From the NCBI RefSeq assembly GCF_031457275.1, contig NZ_JAVDWH010000001.1, positions 1,798,001-1,862,000 of the forward strand: a stretch of 64,000 bases of DNA, in the 5' to 3' direction. A model generated the notes under the pieces. That model had not been told where the DNA came from. It was given only the letters and a program-made list of their open reading frames with translations, and made no database searches. This document shows, in pieces, positions 25,740 through 39,565 of the stretch; positions within the stretch are counted from its first letter, which is position 1; every line of letters begins with the position of its first letter. Source of the stretch: Aeromicrobium panaciterrae. GTDB taxonomy: Bacteria; Actinomycetota; Actinomycetes; Propionibacteriales; Nocardioidaceae. Position numbers and translations under genes: made by a program.

Positions 25740-26434
25740 GGCGCGTCGAGGTCGTACCCGACGCGGCAACCCTGGCATCGACAGTTGCCTCACTCCTGTC
25801 GATCCGCATCGCGGACGTACAGGCAACCGGTCGGCGGCCGAGCGTCGTCCTCACCGGCGGAACGATCGCGATCGCGATCTACGAAGCGTTCGAGGCAGGT
25901 GCGGTCGACTGGAACAACGTCGACTTCTACTGGGGCGATGAGCGATTCGTTCCGGAGGGTCATGCCGATCGCAACGATCAGCAGGCCAGGGATTCTTTCC
26001 TGACTCGATTGGAAGTCCCGGCGGAGCACATTCATTCGATGCCTGCGCATGGGTGCGACCTCAGCATGGCCGACGCGGCCAATGGGTACGGCGACAAGCT
26101 CCCGCGGGATCCGTTCGACGTTGTGCTCCTCGGCGTAGGTCCCGATGGTCATGTCGCATCGCTGTTCCCCGGTTTCGCTCAACTGCATGAGACCGAGCGC
26201 CGGGTCGTCGAGGTCTTCGGCTCCCCCAAGCCGCCGCCGGAGCGCATCACGATGACGTTCTCAGCGCTCAACAACGCCGATGCCGTGTGGTTCCTGGTTT
26301 CAGGGGACGGCAAGGCGGCAGCTGTGGCACGCGCACTGGGTGACGGCACAATCGACGACACGCCCGCCACCGGAGTGACGGGCGCGACGGAAACGCTGTG
26401 GCTGCTCGATGAAGCAGCGGCTTCGCAACTTTAG
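25736..26434 (+). CDS. pgl: 6-phosphogluconolactonase
   Basis: A 232-residue lactonase of the DevB/NagB-like family that hydrolyses 6-phosphogluconolactone. It shows VLTGGTIAIAIYEAF, the family motif FYWGDERFVPEGHADRN and LLGVGPDGHVASLFPG. Start ATG overlaps the opcA stop (ATGA). It ends the operon, its stop overlapping the convergent rbpA stop by 4 bp, with no terminator hairpin visible between them. The decarboxylating gnd gene is not in the window. Confidence 0.95.
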   Translation: MRRVEVVPDAATLASTVASLLSIRIADVQATGRRPSVVLTGGTIAIAIYEAFEAGAVDWNNVDFYWGDERFVPEGHADRNDQQARDSFLTRLEVPAEHIHSMPAHGCDLSMADAANGYGDKLPRDPFDVVLLGVGPDGHVASLFPGFAQLHETERRVVEVFGSPKPPPERITMTFSALNNADAVWFLVSGDGKAAAVARALGDGTIDDTPATGVTGATETLWLLDEAAASQL

Positions 26435-26784
26435 AAGATGACTTCGCCGGTCTTGCGCTTGGTGCGCAGCATCTCGATGGCCTCGGTGAGGATCTCGGCC
26501 GCTTCGGTCTCGGAACGGCGCTCCTTCACGTAGGCGAGGTGCGTCTTGTAGGGCGCAACCTTGAGAGCCGACTGGAGGTTCTCGGCGTCGACGCCTGCAG
26601 GAAGTCCGCAGCGCGGGCAGTCCCACGTCTCGGGCGCTTCGGCCTCGACAGCGAACTGAAGGACGGTCGTGTGCTCATTCATGCAGAAGTACGAGACCGA
26701 CTGGCGCGGAGCTGATTCGCCGCGCTCTGCTTCTCCCATGGGTCCAGCCCCGATGCGGCTGCCCCGGATCGCGCCTGCTGCCAC
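26431..26784 (-). CDS. rbpA: RbpA, RNA polymerase-binding protein
   Basis: A 117-residue RbpA, the actinobacterial protein that binds RNA polymerase and group 1/2 sigma factors and stimulates open complex formation. IRGSRIGAGPMG is the promoter-contacting N-terminal segment, the middle has the zinc-type YFCMNEH and DCPRCG, and the C-terminal helix ERRSETEAAEILTEAIEML binds sigma. The GTG at 26784 is chosen because AAGGTGAG lies six bases upstream and the family starts here. It shares one base with the secG stop and is last in the gap-pgk-tpiA-secG-rbpA run. Confidence 0.93.
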   Translation of the reverse strand: MAAGAIRGSRIGAGPMGEAERGESAPRQSVSYFCMNEHTTVLQFAVEAEAPETWDCPRCGLPAGVDAENLQSALKVAPYKTHLAYVKERRSETEAAEILTEAIEMLRTKRKTGEVIF

Positions 26785-27020
26785 TAGTTGCTCACCTTCA
26801 GGAGCAGGCCGAGTGCGAAGATGCACACGACCCAGACGACAGCGATGCCGACCGTGATGCGGTCAAGGTTGCGCTCAGCAACGGACGAGCCGCCCAACGA
26901 GCTGGAGACACCGCCACCGAACATGTCGGAGAGGCCACCCCCACGGCCCTTGTGCATGAGAACCAGCACGATCATCAGCAGGCTGCTGATCGTGAGGATT
27001 ATGGAGAACGTCAAAATCAC
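26784..27020 (-). CDS. secG: SecG, preprotein translocase subunit
   Basis: A 78-residue SecG with two membrane helices (about 2-22 and 55-75) joined by a glycine-rich loop (GRGGGLSDMFGGG), the accessory subunit of SecYEG. The GTG at 27020 is chosen since a GAAGG lies seven bases upstream and the first helix begins at once; a longer frame has no helix and no homology. The gene sits between tpiA and rbpA, as is common in actinobacteria. Confidence 0.92.
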   Translation of the reverse strand: MILTFSIILTISSLLMIVLVLMHKGRGGGLSDMFGGGVSSSLGGSSVAERNLDRITVGIAVVWVVCIFALGLLLKVSN

Positions 27021-27036
27021 GGGTGGACCTTCGTTG

Positions 27037-27840
27037 TCAGGCGCCGGAAAGATCCGGCATGTCGTAGAACCGAGCGATCCCGGCGAACTCCTCCGCTTGG
27101 AGACTTGCACCGCCGACCAAGGCTCCGTCGACGTCCGACTTCGCCATGATGGCGGCGATGTTCGCCGCTTTCACTGATCCGCCGTAAAGGATACGCAATG
27201 AGTCTGCAGCATCGGCAGACCAGGTCTCGGCAACTCGCGCACGAATCGCCGCGCAGACCTCCTGCGCGTCTTCGGGAGTAGCAACTTCGCCGGTGCCAAT
27301 TGCCCATACGGGCTCATAGGCCACGACCAGCGACGCGATCTGCTCGGCACTGAATCCGGCGAGCGATCCGTCGATCTGAGCCAGCGTGTAGGCCACGTGC
27401 TCGCCCGACTGACGCACCTCGAGACCTTCGCCGACGCACACGATCGGCGTCATGCCAGCGGCAAGCGACTTGGCGGCCTTCGTGTTGACGAGGGCGTCTG
27501 ATTCGCCGTGGTATTCGCGGCGCTCGGAGTGGCCGACGACGACGTACGAGCAGCCGAGCTTGGCGAGCATCGATGCCGCGATCTCGCCGGTGTAGGCGCC
27601 GCCATCGTGTTCGGAGACGTTCTGAGCGCCGTAGCCGATCGCCAGGTGGTCACCGTCGACCAGAGTCTGCACGCTGCGGATGTCGGTGAACGGAGGGATC
27701 ACAACGACTTCGGACTTCTCGTAGTCGTGCTTCTTGTCCTGCAACGTCCACGCGAGCTTCTGGACGAGAACCACGGCTTCCTGGTGGTTGAGGTTGGACT
27801 TCCAGTTGCCTGCCATCAGTGGCTTTCGCGCTGCGGCCAT
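27037..27840 (-). CDS. tpiA: Triosephosphate isomerase
   Basis: A 267-residue TIM-barrel isomerase interconverting dihydroxyacetone phosphate and glyceraldehyde 3-phosphate. The catalytic lysine is in AGNWKSN, the histidine in VVGHSERRE, the glutamate in [12 protein letters not shown], and the phosphate loop is [11 protein letters not shown]. The start lies two bases after the pgk stop. Confidence 0.97.
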   Translation of the reverse strand: MAAARKPLMAGNWKSNLNHQEAVVLVQKLAWTLQDKKHDYEKSEVVVIPPFTDIRSVQTLVDGDHLAIGYGAQNVSEHDGGAYTGEIAASMLAKLGCSYVVVGHSERREYHGESDALVNTKAAKSLAAGMTPIVCVGEGLEVRQSGEHVAYTLAQIDGSLAGFSAEQIASLVVAYEPVWAIGTGEVATPEDAQEVCAAIRARVAETWSADAADSLRILYGGSVKAANIAAIMAKSDVDGALVGGASLQAEEFAGIARFYDMPDLSGA

Positions 27841-27842
27841 GA

Positions 27843-29033
27843 TCAGTTCCCTTCAAGGATGTCGAGGCCCGGGAGCGTCTTGCCCTCGAGGTATTCGAGA
27901 CTTGCTCCACCACCGGTGGAGATGTGACCGAAGTCTGAGTCTTCGAAGCCGAGCTGTCGTACCGCTGCGGCCGAGTCACCGCCACCGACGACCGACAGGC
28001 CATCGACTTCAGTGAGCGCCTGTGCGACCGCACGAGTGCCAGCCTCGAAGGACGACATCTCGAACACACCCATCGGGCCATTCCAGAACACCGTCTTCGA
28101 GCCCTTGATGAGCTCAGCGAACGCCGCACCGCTGTCAGGACCGATGTCGAGGCCCAACTGGTCGGCCGGGATCGCGTCGGCCGCAACCGTCGAGGCGTTG
28201 GCGTCCTTGAACTCCGGAGCCACCACGATGTCGGTCGGGAGCACGAGCTTGACGCCCTTGGCTTCAGCCTGAGTGATGTAGTCGCGCGCGATGTCGAGCT
28301 GGTCCTCTTCGAGGAGCGACTTGCCGACTTCGTGGCCCTGCGCCTTGAGGAAGGTGAAGACCATTCCGCCACCGATCAACAGGTTGTCAGCCTTGTCGAG
28401 CAGGTTGTCGATGACGCCGAGCTTGTCGGACACCTTCGAACCGCCCAGAACGACCGTGTAGGGCCGCTCCGGTGTCGCGGTGAGGCGCTTGAGCACCTTG
28501 ACCTCGGCCTCGACCAGTCCACCAACGGCGGCAGGCAAGCGCGTGGCGATGTCATAGACGCTGGCCTGCTTGCGGTGCACGACGCCAAAACCATCGGACA
28601 CGAACACATCTGCGAGGTCTGCCAGTTCGTCAGCGAACTTTCCGCGTACGTCATCGTCCTTGCTGGTCTCGCCAGCGTTGAACCGTACGTTCTCCAGCAC
28701 GAGCACATCGCCGTCGGCGAGGCTCGCGATCTGGTTCTTCGCGTCGTCGCCAACGGTGTCCGTGGCGAAGTAGACCTGCGGCTCGATGAGCTCACCCAGG
28801 CGGGTGGCTACCGGCCCCAGCGAATACTTCGCGTCTGGCTTGCCCTCAGGTCGACCGAGGTGGGCGACGACCAGCACCTGGGCGCCTGCATCGGCGAGCT
28901 GAACGATCGTCGGGATGCTCGCGCGTACGCGGCCGTCGTCAGTGATCGTCGTACCGTCAAGAGGGACGTTGAGGTCGCTTCGGACGAGCACGCGCTTGCC
29001 GCGCAGGTCACCCAGGTCGCTGATCGTCTTCAC
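27843..29033 (-). CDS. pgk: Phosphoglycerate kinase
   Basis: A 396-residue phosphoglycerate kinase of glycolysis. Family blocks in order: [67 protein letters not shown] and [15 protein letters not shown]. It starts with GTG three bases after the gap stop and is followed by tpiA within two bases. Confidence 0.97.
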   Translation of the reverse strand: MKTISDLGDLRGKRVLVRSDLNVPLDGTTITDDGRVRASIPTIVQLADAGAQVLVVAHLGRPEGKPDAKYSLGPVATRLGELIEPQVYFATDTVGDDAKNQIASLADGDVLVLENVRFNAGETSKDDDVRGKFADELADLADVFVSDGFGVVHRKQASVYDIATRLPAAVGGLVEAEVKVLKRLTATPERPYTVVLGGSKVSDKLGVIDNLLDKADNLLIGGGMVFTFLKAQGHEVGKSLLEEDQLDIARDYITQAEAKGVKLVLPTDIVVAPEFKDANASTVAADAIPADQLGLDIGPDSGAAFAELIKGSKTVFWNGPMGVFEMSSFEAGTRAVAQALTEVDGLSVVGGGDSAAAVRQLGFEDSDFGHISTGGGASLEYLEGKTLPGLDILEGN

Positions 29034-29036
29034 AGG

Positions 29037-30117
<1,081 letters not shown>

Positions 30118-31098
30118 CTACTCGGCGAGAGACTCTTCGTTGAGGCTCGACTCGGTGTCAGGGATGCCCAGTTCCTCGGCGCGCTTGTCCGCCATCGCGA
30201 GGAGGCGGCGTATGCGGCCAGCGATCGCGTCCTTGGTCAACGCGGGCTCGTGGAGCTGTCCGAGCTCTTCGAGACTCGCCTGACGATGCTCCACGCGCAG
30301 ACTGCCGGCCATCTTGAGGTGGTCGGGGACTTCGTCGCCGAGGATCTCGAGTGCACGCTGCGCTCGCGCTCCGGCGGCAACTGCTGCGCGCGCCGAGCGA
30401 CGAAGGTTGGCGTCATCGAAGTTGGCCAGGCGGTTGGCTGTGGCGCGGACCTCGCGACGCATACGTCGTTCTTCCCAGGCCAACAGCGACTCGTGTGCGC
30501 CGAGGCGCGTGAGAAGCGCTCCGATGGCCTCACCATCACGGATCACGACGCGATCGATGCCGCGGACTTCGCGTGCCTTGGCGCTGATGCCCAAGCGGCG
30601 GGCAGCGCCAACCAGAGCGAGAGCGGCTTCTGGGCCAGGACAGCTGACTTCGAGGGCCGACGAACGTCCCGGCTCCGTGAGCGATCCATGGGCGAGGAAG
30701 GCGCCACGCCAGGCGGCGACGGCGTCACAGGAGGAACCGGATACGACCTGAGGAGGCAGGCCACGAATCGGGCGGCCGCTCGCATCGATCAGACCAGTCT
30801 GGCGAGCCAGGGCGTCGCCGTCCTTGGCAACACGTACGACGTAATGAGTGGCCTTGCGGATGCCAGCGTTCTGCATGACGAGCATTTCGCTGTCATGCCC
30901 GTAGACCTCGGCAATGTCCTTGCGGAGACGGCGTGCGGCAGCTCCGGTGTCGAGCTCAGCCTCAATGACAATGCGTCCGGCAACGATGTGCAGGCCGCCA
31001 GCGAATCGCAGGATCGACGAGACCTCTGCCTTGCGACAGCACGACTTGGTGATCGCGGTGTTGGCGAGCTCTGCCTTCACCTGAGCAGTCATTGCCAT
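30118..31098 (-). CDS. whiA: WhiA sporulation/division-type regulator
   Basis: A 326-residue WhiA, a DNA-binding protein conserved in Gram-positives and required for sporulation septation in Streptomyces. It has the N-terminal homing-endonuclease-like (LAGLIDADG-type) domain (KAELANT...[12 protein letters not shown]) and a C-terminal HTH ([25 protein letters not shown]). It ends the uvrC-rapZ-yvcK-whiA cluster. A TAGAGT -10 candidate lies at the end of yvcK with a short leader, so it may also have its own promoter. Confidence 0.94.
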   Translation of the reverse strand: MAMTAQVKAELANTAITKSCCRKAEVSSILRFAGGLHIVAGRIVIEAELDTGAAARRLRKDIAEVYGHDSEMLVMQNAGIRKATHYVVRVAKDGDALARQTGLIDASGRPIRGLPPQVVSGSSCDAVAAWRGAFLAHGSLTEPGRSSALEVSCPGPEAALALVGAARRLGISAKAREVRGIDRVVIRDGEAIGALLTRLGAHESLLAWEERRMRREVRATANRLANFDDANLRRSARAAVAAGARAQRALEILGDEVPDHLKMAGSLRVEHRQASLEELGQLHEPALTKDAIAGRIRRLLAMADKRAEELGIPDTESSLNEESLAE

Positions 31099-31134
31099 CG
31101 GGTTGAACCTCTATCCGTCGATGTTCCCGGGGTC

Positions 31135-31140
31135 ACTCTA
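31135..31140 (-). promoter_or_regulatory. Candidate -10 of whiA, overlapping the yvcK stop
   Basis: TAGAGT on the minus strand includes the TAG stop of yvcK (31140-31138). It would give a leader of about 30 nt with GAGG nine bases before the whiA ATG. Confidence 0.35.
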
Positions 31141-32097
31141 TGCCTGTTTCATGGCGCGACTGAACGCGGCTGCGAGCCTGATTGGGTCGTGCTGGTCAGA
31201 GCCTGGCGACGTCGCAACTTCCGCGACGACGAGCTTCGCACCGAGTGATCGAGCCATTGCCTCAAGGTTGCCACGGGTGTCGACGAGCGACGTGTCGGCG
31301 ATGACGAGGTCAAGCCCCAGCTCAGGTGCGTGCGCCGCCAGCACCTCGAGGTGGTCGACAGGGGTGAGTCCTTCGGTCTCGCCGGCTTGCTCGCCCAGGT
31401 TGAGCACCAGTACGCGTTGGGCCGTGGAGCTGACCAGTGCATCGCGAAGCTCCGGCACCAACAGCGTCGGCATGACGCTCGTGAACCACGAGCCGGGTCC
31501 AACGGTGATCCAGTCGGCATCCTTGACGGCTGCCACGGCCTCGGGACAGGCAGGCGGATCGAGCGGATCGAGCCGGACACTCACGACCTGTCCGTCGACT
31601 GAAGCAACCTGCGACTGGCCGCGCACGACGGTCAACCGATCGGGGGCAGACCTGAGGTGCACATCGGCCTCGATGTCGAGGGGCACGGCGGCCATCGGCA
31701 GTACCCGACCCTGAGCACCCAGCAGCTCAGCGACGAGATCAAGACCGGCCACGTGATCGCCGAGTTGATCCCAGATCGCTGCAATGAGCAGGTTGCCGAC
31801 TGCGTGGTCCTTCAACGGTCCTTCGCTGGTGAACCGGTGCTGCAGGACGCCAGCCCAGGTACGACCCCAGTCGTCGTCGCCACACAGAGCCGCAAGTGCC
31901 ATACGTAGGTCGCCCGGCGGCAGGATGCCGAGTTCCTCGCGCAAGCGCCCGGACGACCCGCCGTTGTCGGCAACGGTGACCACACCTGTGAGATCGCGTG
32001 TCAGGTGACGGAGAGCCGCGAGACTCGCCGCAAGGCCGTGTCCGCCTCCCAAGGCAACAATCTTGGGATGCGACGTCTCAGGCGTGGCGCCGGTCAT
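31138..32097 (-). CDS. yvcK: YvcK/CofD-like gluconeogenesis factor
   Basis: A 319-residue protein of the YvcK family, related to the F420 enzyme CofD, that binds UDP-sugars and affects carbon metabolism and cell shape. The N-terminal VALGGGHGLAASL nucleotide loop, TVADNGGSSGRLREE and LPPGDLRMALAAL are characteristic. It overlaps rapZ by 4 bp. The gene trio rapZ-yvcK-whiA is conserved across Gram-positives. Confidence 0.93.
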   Translation of the reverse strand: MTGATPETSHPKIVALGGGHGLAASLAALRHLTRDLTGVVTVADNGGSSGRLREELGILPPGDLRMALAALCGDDDWGRTWAGVLQHRFTSEGPLKDHAVGNLLIAAIWDQLGDHVAGLDLVAELLGAQGRVLPMAAVPLDIEADVHLRSAPDRLTVVRGQSQVASVDGQVVSVRLDPLDPPACPEAVAAVKDADWITVGPGSWFTSVMPTLLVPELRDALVSSTAQRVLVLNLGEQAGETEGLTPVDHLEVLAAHAPELGLDLVIADTSLVDTRGNLEAMARSLGAKLVVAEVATSPGSDQHDPIRLAAAFSRAMKQA

Positions 32098-32954
32098 TCG
32101 CGCCCCAGATCGCGGTGGACGACGAGAACTCGTACGCCGTGGGCTCGCAGTCGCTCGCCCAGCGCCTCAGCCATGGCAACGCTGCGGTGTCGCCCACCGG
32201 TGCAGCCGAGGGCGATCGACAGGAAGTGCTGATCCTCGCGCAGGTAACCGTCGGTCAGGATCGCGACCAGCTCGTCGTACTTCTCGAGGAACTGCTCGGA
32301 CAGCGGCTGGCTACGGACGAAGTCACGGACGGGCTCGTCGAGACCGCTGAGTGGGCGCAGCTCATCAACCCAGTAGGGATTGGGTAGGAATCGAAGGTCG
32401 GCGACCATGTCGGCGTCGATCGGCAACCCGTACTTGAAGCCGAATGACATCACCGAGGCACGCAGACCACCGCTGGTCGGGTCTTCGAAGGCTGCACGGA
32501 TGCGCTGCCCCAGCTGATGGACGTTGAGGTTGGTGGTGTCGAGCACCAGGTCGGCACGCCCGCGTATGCGTCTCAGCAACTCGCGTTCGCGATCAAACCC
32601 GTCCATGAGTCGCTCTTCACGACTCAACGGGTGAGGCCGACGCGCGGCCTCCTGGCGACGTACGAGGACCTCATCAGATGCCTCGAGGTAGAGGATGCGC
32701 GCGCTGACTCCGCGCTCGCGGAGATCCTCGAGCTCCTCGACGAGGCGGGAGAAGAACTCACGGGACCGTGCGTCGACCACGACGGCGAGCTGCTCAAACT
32801 CGGACGCCTCTGCCGTATCGACGACAGCCTTGATCAGCGTGGGCGGGATGTTGTCGACGACGTAGTAGCCAAGCTTCTCCAGGACCTTGGCTGCCGAGCC
32901 GCGCCCCGCGCCGGTCATACCGGTGACGACGACGATCTCCGACAACGTGGTCAA
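32094..32954 (-). CDS. rapZ: RapZ-family nucleotide-binding protein
   Basis: A 286-residue P-loop protein of the RapZ (YvcJ) family, which binds small-molecule signals and RNA in other bacteria. The P-loop reads [13 protein letters not shown] (10-22), with arginine where E. coli RapZ has lysine; I recall the mycobacterial homologue also has arginine. The C-terminal [13 protein letters not shown] is the family hallmark. It overlaps uvrC and yvcK by 4 bp each. Confidence 0.94.
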   Translation of the reverse strand: MTTLSEIVVVTGMTGAGRGSAAKVLEKLGYYVVDNIPPTLIKAVVDTAEASEFEQLAVVVDARSREFFSRLVEELEDLRERGVSARILYLEASDEVLVRRQEAARRPHPLSREERLMDGFDRERELLRRIRGRADLVLDTTNLNVHQLGQRIRAAFEDPTSGGLRASVMSFGFKYGLPIDADMVADLRFLPNPYWVDELRPLSGLDEPVRDFVRSQPLSEQFLEKYDELVAILTDGYLREDQHFLSIALGCTGGRHRSVAMAEALGERLRAHGVRVLVVHRDLGRE

Positions 32955-34894
32955 CGGTCCTCCAGGATCTCGCCGGTCGCGGTGTTGACGGCCGGTGAGG
33001 ACTCGCCCGCTGCGAGTGCCTCCACGATGGATTGTGCCGTAGCCGGACCGATGCCGGGCACAGTTGCGATCTCTTCTGCACTCGCTTGGCGAAGCTTCTT
33101 TACCGAGCCGAACGTCTTGAGCAGCGCTTTGCGTCGCGTCGGCCCGAGTCCGCTCACGGGATCGAGCACGCTGTCGATCATCGACTTGCTGCGGCGTGCG
33201 CGGTGATGAGTGATCGCGAAACGGTGAGCCTCATCGCGAATCCGCTGCAGGAGGTAGAGGCCCTCGCTGGTGCGCGGCATGATCACCGGGTCCGGATCAT
33301 TGGGCATCCACACTTCTTCGAGCCGTTTGGCCAGGCCCACCAACGCAATGTCGCTGATGCCCAGCTCGCTCATGGCCGCCTTGGCTGCGGCAACCTGTGG
33401 CGGACCGCCGTCGACGACGACCAACGCCGGCGTGTAGGCGAAGCGTCGTGGCTTGCCGGTCTCGGGATCAATGCCGGGCCCGTCCTCGTCATTGCCCTCG
33501 CGGGCCCTGAGCAACTGGCTGAATCGGCGAGTGATGACCTCGTGCATCGCCGCCACGTCGCTCTGACCCTCGTGGCGGATCGTGAAACGGCGGTATTCGG
33601 ATTTGCGCGGCAGGCCGTCTTCGAAGACGACCATCGATGCCACGGTCTCTGTCTCGCCCAGGTTGGAGATGTCGTAACACTCGATGCGCAGGGGTGCAGT
33701 CGGGAGGCCAAGCGCCTCCTGGATCTCCTCCAGAGCAAGACTGCGCGCCGTCAGGTCGGAGGACCGCTTCATCTTGTGGCGGACCATCGACTCCTTGGCG
33801 TTCTGCTCGACGGTCGCCATCAGCGCCCGCTTGTCACCACGGCGCGGAACTCGAATCGTCACCGGTCCCCCGCGACGTTCGCTGAGCAACTCGGTGACGA
33901 TGTTGGCATCGGACGGGAGCGTCGGTACGAGAACGTCTCTCGGAATTGCCGACGGGATGGCGTCTTCGTAAAGCGTCATGAGCGCGCTTTGCACGAGGTC
34001 GCTGAACGGGGCTTCATCCGTCTTGTCAGCAACCCAGCCTCGCTGGCCCCGGATGCGTCCACCTCGTACGGAGAAGATTTGTACGGCAACCTCGAGCGGG
34101 TCGTCGACGAAGCCCAGCACATCGGCGTCGGTGCCGTCGCCAAGCACGACGGTCTGCTTCTCGAGTACGCGCTGCATCGCCGCCAGATCGTCACGCAGCT
34201 TGGCAGCGAGCTCGAACTCCTCGGCATCAGACGCCTCGCGCATACGTTTTTCGATGCGCTTGGTGAAGCCGGCGGTCTGACCGCCCATGAATGCGAGGAA
34301 GTCGTCGACGATCGCGCGGTGCTCGTCTGCGCTCACGCGTCCAACACAGGGCGCTGCGCATTTGCCGATGTCTCCGAGCAGACACGGACGCCCGATCGCT
34401 GCCGCTCGCCGGAATACACCTTGTGAGCACGAACGCATGGGGAAGACGCGCAGGAGTGTGTCGACCGTGTCGCGGATCGCCCATGCGTGGCCGTATGGAC
34501 CGAAGTAGCGAACACCCTTGCGCTGGGCGCCTCGCATCACAGTGACGCGAGGGAACTCTTCGCTGACCGTGACTGCGAGCCATGGGTAGGACTTGTCGTC
34601 GCGGTACTTGACGTTGAATCGAGGGTCGAACTCCTTGATCCACGAGTATTCGAGAGCCAGGGCTTCAACCTCGGTGTCGACGACGGTCCAGTCGACCGAG
34701 CTCGCGGTGAGCACCATCTGCTGGGTGCGCTGATGCAGGCCCGAGACGTCCTGGAAGTAGGAACTCAGACGTGGTCGGAGCGACTTGGCCTTGCCGACAT
34801 AGATGACCCGCCCGGCGTCATCGCGAAAGCGGTAGACGCCTGGCGCCGTCGGGATCTCCCCCTGCGCCGGTCGATAACTTGCGGGGTCTGCCAC
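32951..34894 (-). CDS. uvrC: UvrC, excinuclease subunit C
   Basis: A 647-residue UvrC that makes both incisions in nucleotide excision repair. The N-terminal GIY-YIG nuclease reads [22 protein letters not shown] (19-40), the cysteines SCSQGVF...[13 protein letters not shown] follow, the UVR motif is [17 protein letters not shown], then the RNase H-like nuclease ([12 protein letters not shown]...VVDGGPPQ) and the C-terminal helix-hairpin-helix ([11 protein letters not shown]...[11 protein letters not shown]). It starts with GTG 6 nt after TAGGCT and heads the uvrC-rapZ-yvcK-whiA operon. Confidence 0.97.
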   Translation of the reverse strand: MADPASYRPAQGEIPTAPGVYRFRDDAGRVIYVGKAKSLRPRLSSYFQDVSGLHQRTQQMVLTASSVDWTVVDTEVEALALEYSWIKEFDPRFNVKYRDDKSYPWLAVTVSEEFPRVTVMRGAQRKGVRYFGPYGHAWAIRDTVDTLLRVFPMRSCSQGVFRRAAAIGRPCLLGDIGKCAAPCVGRVSADEHRAIVDDFLAFMGGQTAGFTKRIEKRMREASDAEEFELAAKLRDDLAAMQRVLEKQTVVLGDGTDADVLGFVDDPLEVAVQIFSVRGGRIRGQRGWVADKTDEAPFSDLVQSALMTLYEDAIPSAIPRDVLVPTLPSDANIVTELLSERRGGPVTIRVPRRGDKRALMATVEQNAKESMVRHKMKRSSDLTARSLALEEIQEALGLPTAPLRIECYDISNLGETETVASMVVFEDGLPRKSEYRRFTIRHEGQSDVAAMHEVITRRFSQLLRAREGNDEDGPGIDPETGKPRRFAYTPALVVVDGGPPQVAAAKAAMSELGISDIALVGLAKRLEEVWMPNDPDPVIMPRTSEGLYLLQRIRDEAHRFAITHHRARRSKSMIDSVLDPVSGLGPTRRKALLKTFGSVKKLRQASAEEIATVPGIGPATAQSIVEALAAGESSPAVNTATGEILEDR

Positions 34895-34900
34895 GCCGCC

Positions 34901-34923
34901 AGCCTACGAGGTCAGTACGACAG
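34901..34923 (-). promoter_or_regulatory. RecA-independent damage promoter (PafBC type) of uvrC
   Basis: Minus-strand CTGTCGTAC (34923-34915), exactly 8 nt, then TAGGCT (34906-34901), then 6 nt to the GTG at 34894. The TGTCR core and the spacing fit the RecA-NDp consensus; the last three bases of the upstream box do not. Confidence 0.58.
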
Positions 34924-35865
34924 TCAGTGCGCGCCGCGGCGTCGCGGCACCAGATGCATCGCCGTGACCACAACAGCGCCCACGACGGCGCCCACGACCG
35001 CTGACAACGCAGTGTTGGTGAGCCATCCGCCAACGGCTCCGAAGCCACCGAGGGCGTCATGGACGTTGTGCTCCAGGTCGTGCACCAGCTCGTATGGCCC
35101 ATGCCAACCGAGGTCGTCGACGCCGACGAGCAGGATGTGACCTCCCACCCACAGCATCGCCACGATGCCGACGGCCGAGATTGTGCCGAGCACCTTGGGC
35201 ATCGCCCTAACGAGCCCCACGCCGAAGCGTTGGGAGGCCGCCGACTTGCGCTGGGCGAGCGCGAGCCCGATGTCGTCCATCTTCACGATCACCGAAACCA
35301 CGCCGTAGACGAGCACCGTGATGGCGATCGCGACGACTGAGAGGATCGCCAGTCGTGACACAAAGGACTCGTCCGCAACCTCGTTGAGCGCGATCACCAT
35401 GATCTCGGCCGAAAGGATGAAGTCGGTGCGGATTGCGCCGGAGGTGAGCGTCTTCTCCTCCTCAGGGGTCAAGTCGGACGCCTGCGTCTCCTCGGCCTCC
35501 GGCCCGTGGCCGGACAGGCGCTCAAAGATCTTCTCGGCACCCTCGAAGCACAGGTAGGTGCCGCCAAGCATCAGCAGAGGCGTCAGCAGGTCCGGCAGGA
35601 ACTCGCTCAGCAGAAGGGCCGCGGGAAGGATGAACAGCATCTTGTTGCGGATGGAGCCGATCGCGATCCTGCGGATCATCGGCAGCTCGCGTTTGGCCGC
35701 AACGCCCTGGACATATTGCGGCGTCACAGCAGTGTCGTCGACCACGACACCCGCTGCTTTGGCGCTCGCTCGACCAGCAGCGGCCCCGACGTCGTCAATG
35801 GATGCCGCAGCGGTCTTCGCGAGTACCGCGATGTCGTCGAGCAGTGCTGCCAGTCCTCCAGCCAT
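34924..35865 (-). CDS. DUF808 (YedI-like) membrane protein
   Basis: A 313-residue inner-membrane protein of the DUF808/YedI family, function unknown. It begins with GGLAALLDDIAVLAKTAAAS and continues with TPQYVQGVAAKREL and the conserved IRNKMLFILPAALLLSEFLP, then several more helices and a basic C terminus. It is transcribed from its own promoter: TAGGCT lies six bases before the ATG and overlaps the uvrA stop codon. Confidence 0.9.
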   Translation of the reverse strand: MAGGLAALLDDIAVLAKTAAASIDDVGAAAGRASAKAAGVVVDDTAVTPQYVQGVAAKRELPMIRRIAIGSIRNKMLFILPAALLLSEFLPDLLTPLLMLGGTYLCFEGAEKIFERLSGHGPEAEETQASDLTPEEEKTLTSGAIRTDFILSAEIMVIALNEVADESFVSRLAILSVVAIAITVLVYGVVSVIVKMDDIGLALAQRKSAASQRFGVGLVRAMPKVLGTISAVGIVAMLWVGGHILLVGVDDLGWHGPYELVHDLEHNVHDALGGFGAVGGWLTNTALSAVVGAVVGAVVVTAMHLVPRRRGAH

Positions 35866-35874
35866 GCGATGAGC

Positions 35875-38730
<2,856 letters not shown>

Positions 38731-38777
38731 TTGTTCCCCTGGGAGGTCGAGATGTGGGCAGTCTGCTGACGGCCACC

Positions 38778-38800
38778 ATCGTAACGACGGGTCCTGACAG
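38778..38800 (-). promoter_or_regulatory. RecA-independent damage promoter (PafBC type) of uvrA
   Basis: Minus-strand CTGTCAGGA (38800-38792), exactly 8 nt, then TACGAT (38783-38778). The core TGTCAG and the spacing fit the RecA-NDp consensus. The start would lie near 38771, giving a leader of about 40 nt before the GTG at 38730. Confidence 0.62.
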
Positions 38801-38843
38801 AAACATTCCGAAAGGCGCGTCCCGAGACGATGCTGTGGACTCG

Positions 38844-38849
38844 TATGCT
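38844..38849 (+). promoter_or_regulatory. -10-like hexamer of the MBL hydrolase gene
   Basis: TATGCT lies 7 nt before the ATG at 38857, the pattern of a leaderless start. It supports this ATG over the earlier in-frame one at 38830. Confidence 0.5.
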
Positions 38850-38856
38850 CCCCTGC

Positions 38857-39513
38857 ATGGCGTACACAGGTGAGGTCGAGGTCGGCGGTCCAGCAGATGT
38901 CCAGGAGGCCGGTGACCTGCAGATCACCAAGGTCGCGGTCGGCGGGATGTCGAACAACGCGTACCTGCTCAAGTGCAATCTCACCGGCGAGCAGGCGCTG
39001 ATCGACGCAGCCGACGAGGCAGACACGCTGCTCGCGCTGGTCGGCGATGGCGGCCTCGCTCGTGTCATCACGACCCACCAGCATTTCGACCACTGGCAGG
39101 CACTCGAAGCAGTCGTCGACGCGACGGGCGCCGAGACAGTCGCGGGCGAGGAAGACGCCGACGCTCTGCCTGTTCCGGTCGACGTACGCGTGCAGACCGG
39201 TGCGCGTGTACGCGTCGGTTCCTGTGAGCTCGAGGTCATCGGCATCGTCGGCCATACGCCGGGTTCGATCGCCCTCGCGTATGACGACCCCGACGGCATC
39301 GTGCATCTCTTCACGGGCGATTCACTGTTTCCCGGCGGCGTCGGCAACACTTTCGGCGATGCGGATGCCTTCGTCAGCCTGATCAACGACGTCGAGTCTG
39401 AGATCTTTGGCCGCTTCCCGGATGACACCCACTTCTACCCAGGACACGGAAACGACTCCACGCTCGGGGTGGAGCGCCCGCAGCTCGCCGAATGGCGCGA
39501 ACGAGGCTGGTAG
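38857..39513 (+). CDS. MBL-fold metallo-hydrolase
   Basis: A 218-residue metallo-beta-lactamase-fold enzyme with a glyoxalase II-like layout. The metal motif is TTHQHFDHW, followed by [19 protein letters not shown] and a final YPGHGND. The start [11 protein letters not shown] is chosen from the 7-nt spacing to TATGCT. It is divergent from uvrA. In many actinobacteria an MBL hydrolase flanks uvrA, but no repair role follows from that. The substrate is unknown. Confidence 0.88.
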   Translation: MAYTGEVEVGGPADVQEAGDLQITKVAVGGMSNNAYLLKCNLTGEQALIDAADEADTLLALVGDGGLARVITTHQHFDHWQALEAVVDATGAETVAGEEDADALPVPVDVRVQTGARVRVGSCELEVIGIVGHTPGSIALAYDDPDGIVHLFTGDSLFPGGVGNTFGDADAFVSLINDVESEIFGRFPDDTHFYPGHGNDSTLGVERPQLAEWRERGW

Positions 39514-39552
39514 CTCGTACGGGTTTCGACTGGCGCATCCTCGCCCAGCACC

Positions 39553-39558
39553 TAGCGT
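39553..39558 (+). promoter_or_regulatory. -10-like hexamer of the lipoprotein gene
   Basis: TAGCGT lies 7 nt before the ATG at 39566, fitting a leaderless start. Confidence 0.4.
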
Positions 39559-39565
39559 CGTAGGT

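Noticed and set aside
38731-38856. LexA (SOS) box between uvrA and the MBL gene
   Set aside because: No CGAAC-N4-GTTCG-like sequence is present; the damage motif found is the RecA-independent type.
38731-39306. N-terminal extension of uvrA by 192 codons
   Set aside because: The added residues are antisense to the MBL gene and unlike UvrA; the GTG at 38730 has a good ribosome site.
39520-39550. GGGTTTCGACTGGCGCATCC as a repeat arm
   Set aside because: Only GGTTTCGA matches and there is no opposite arm.
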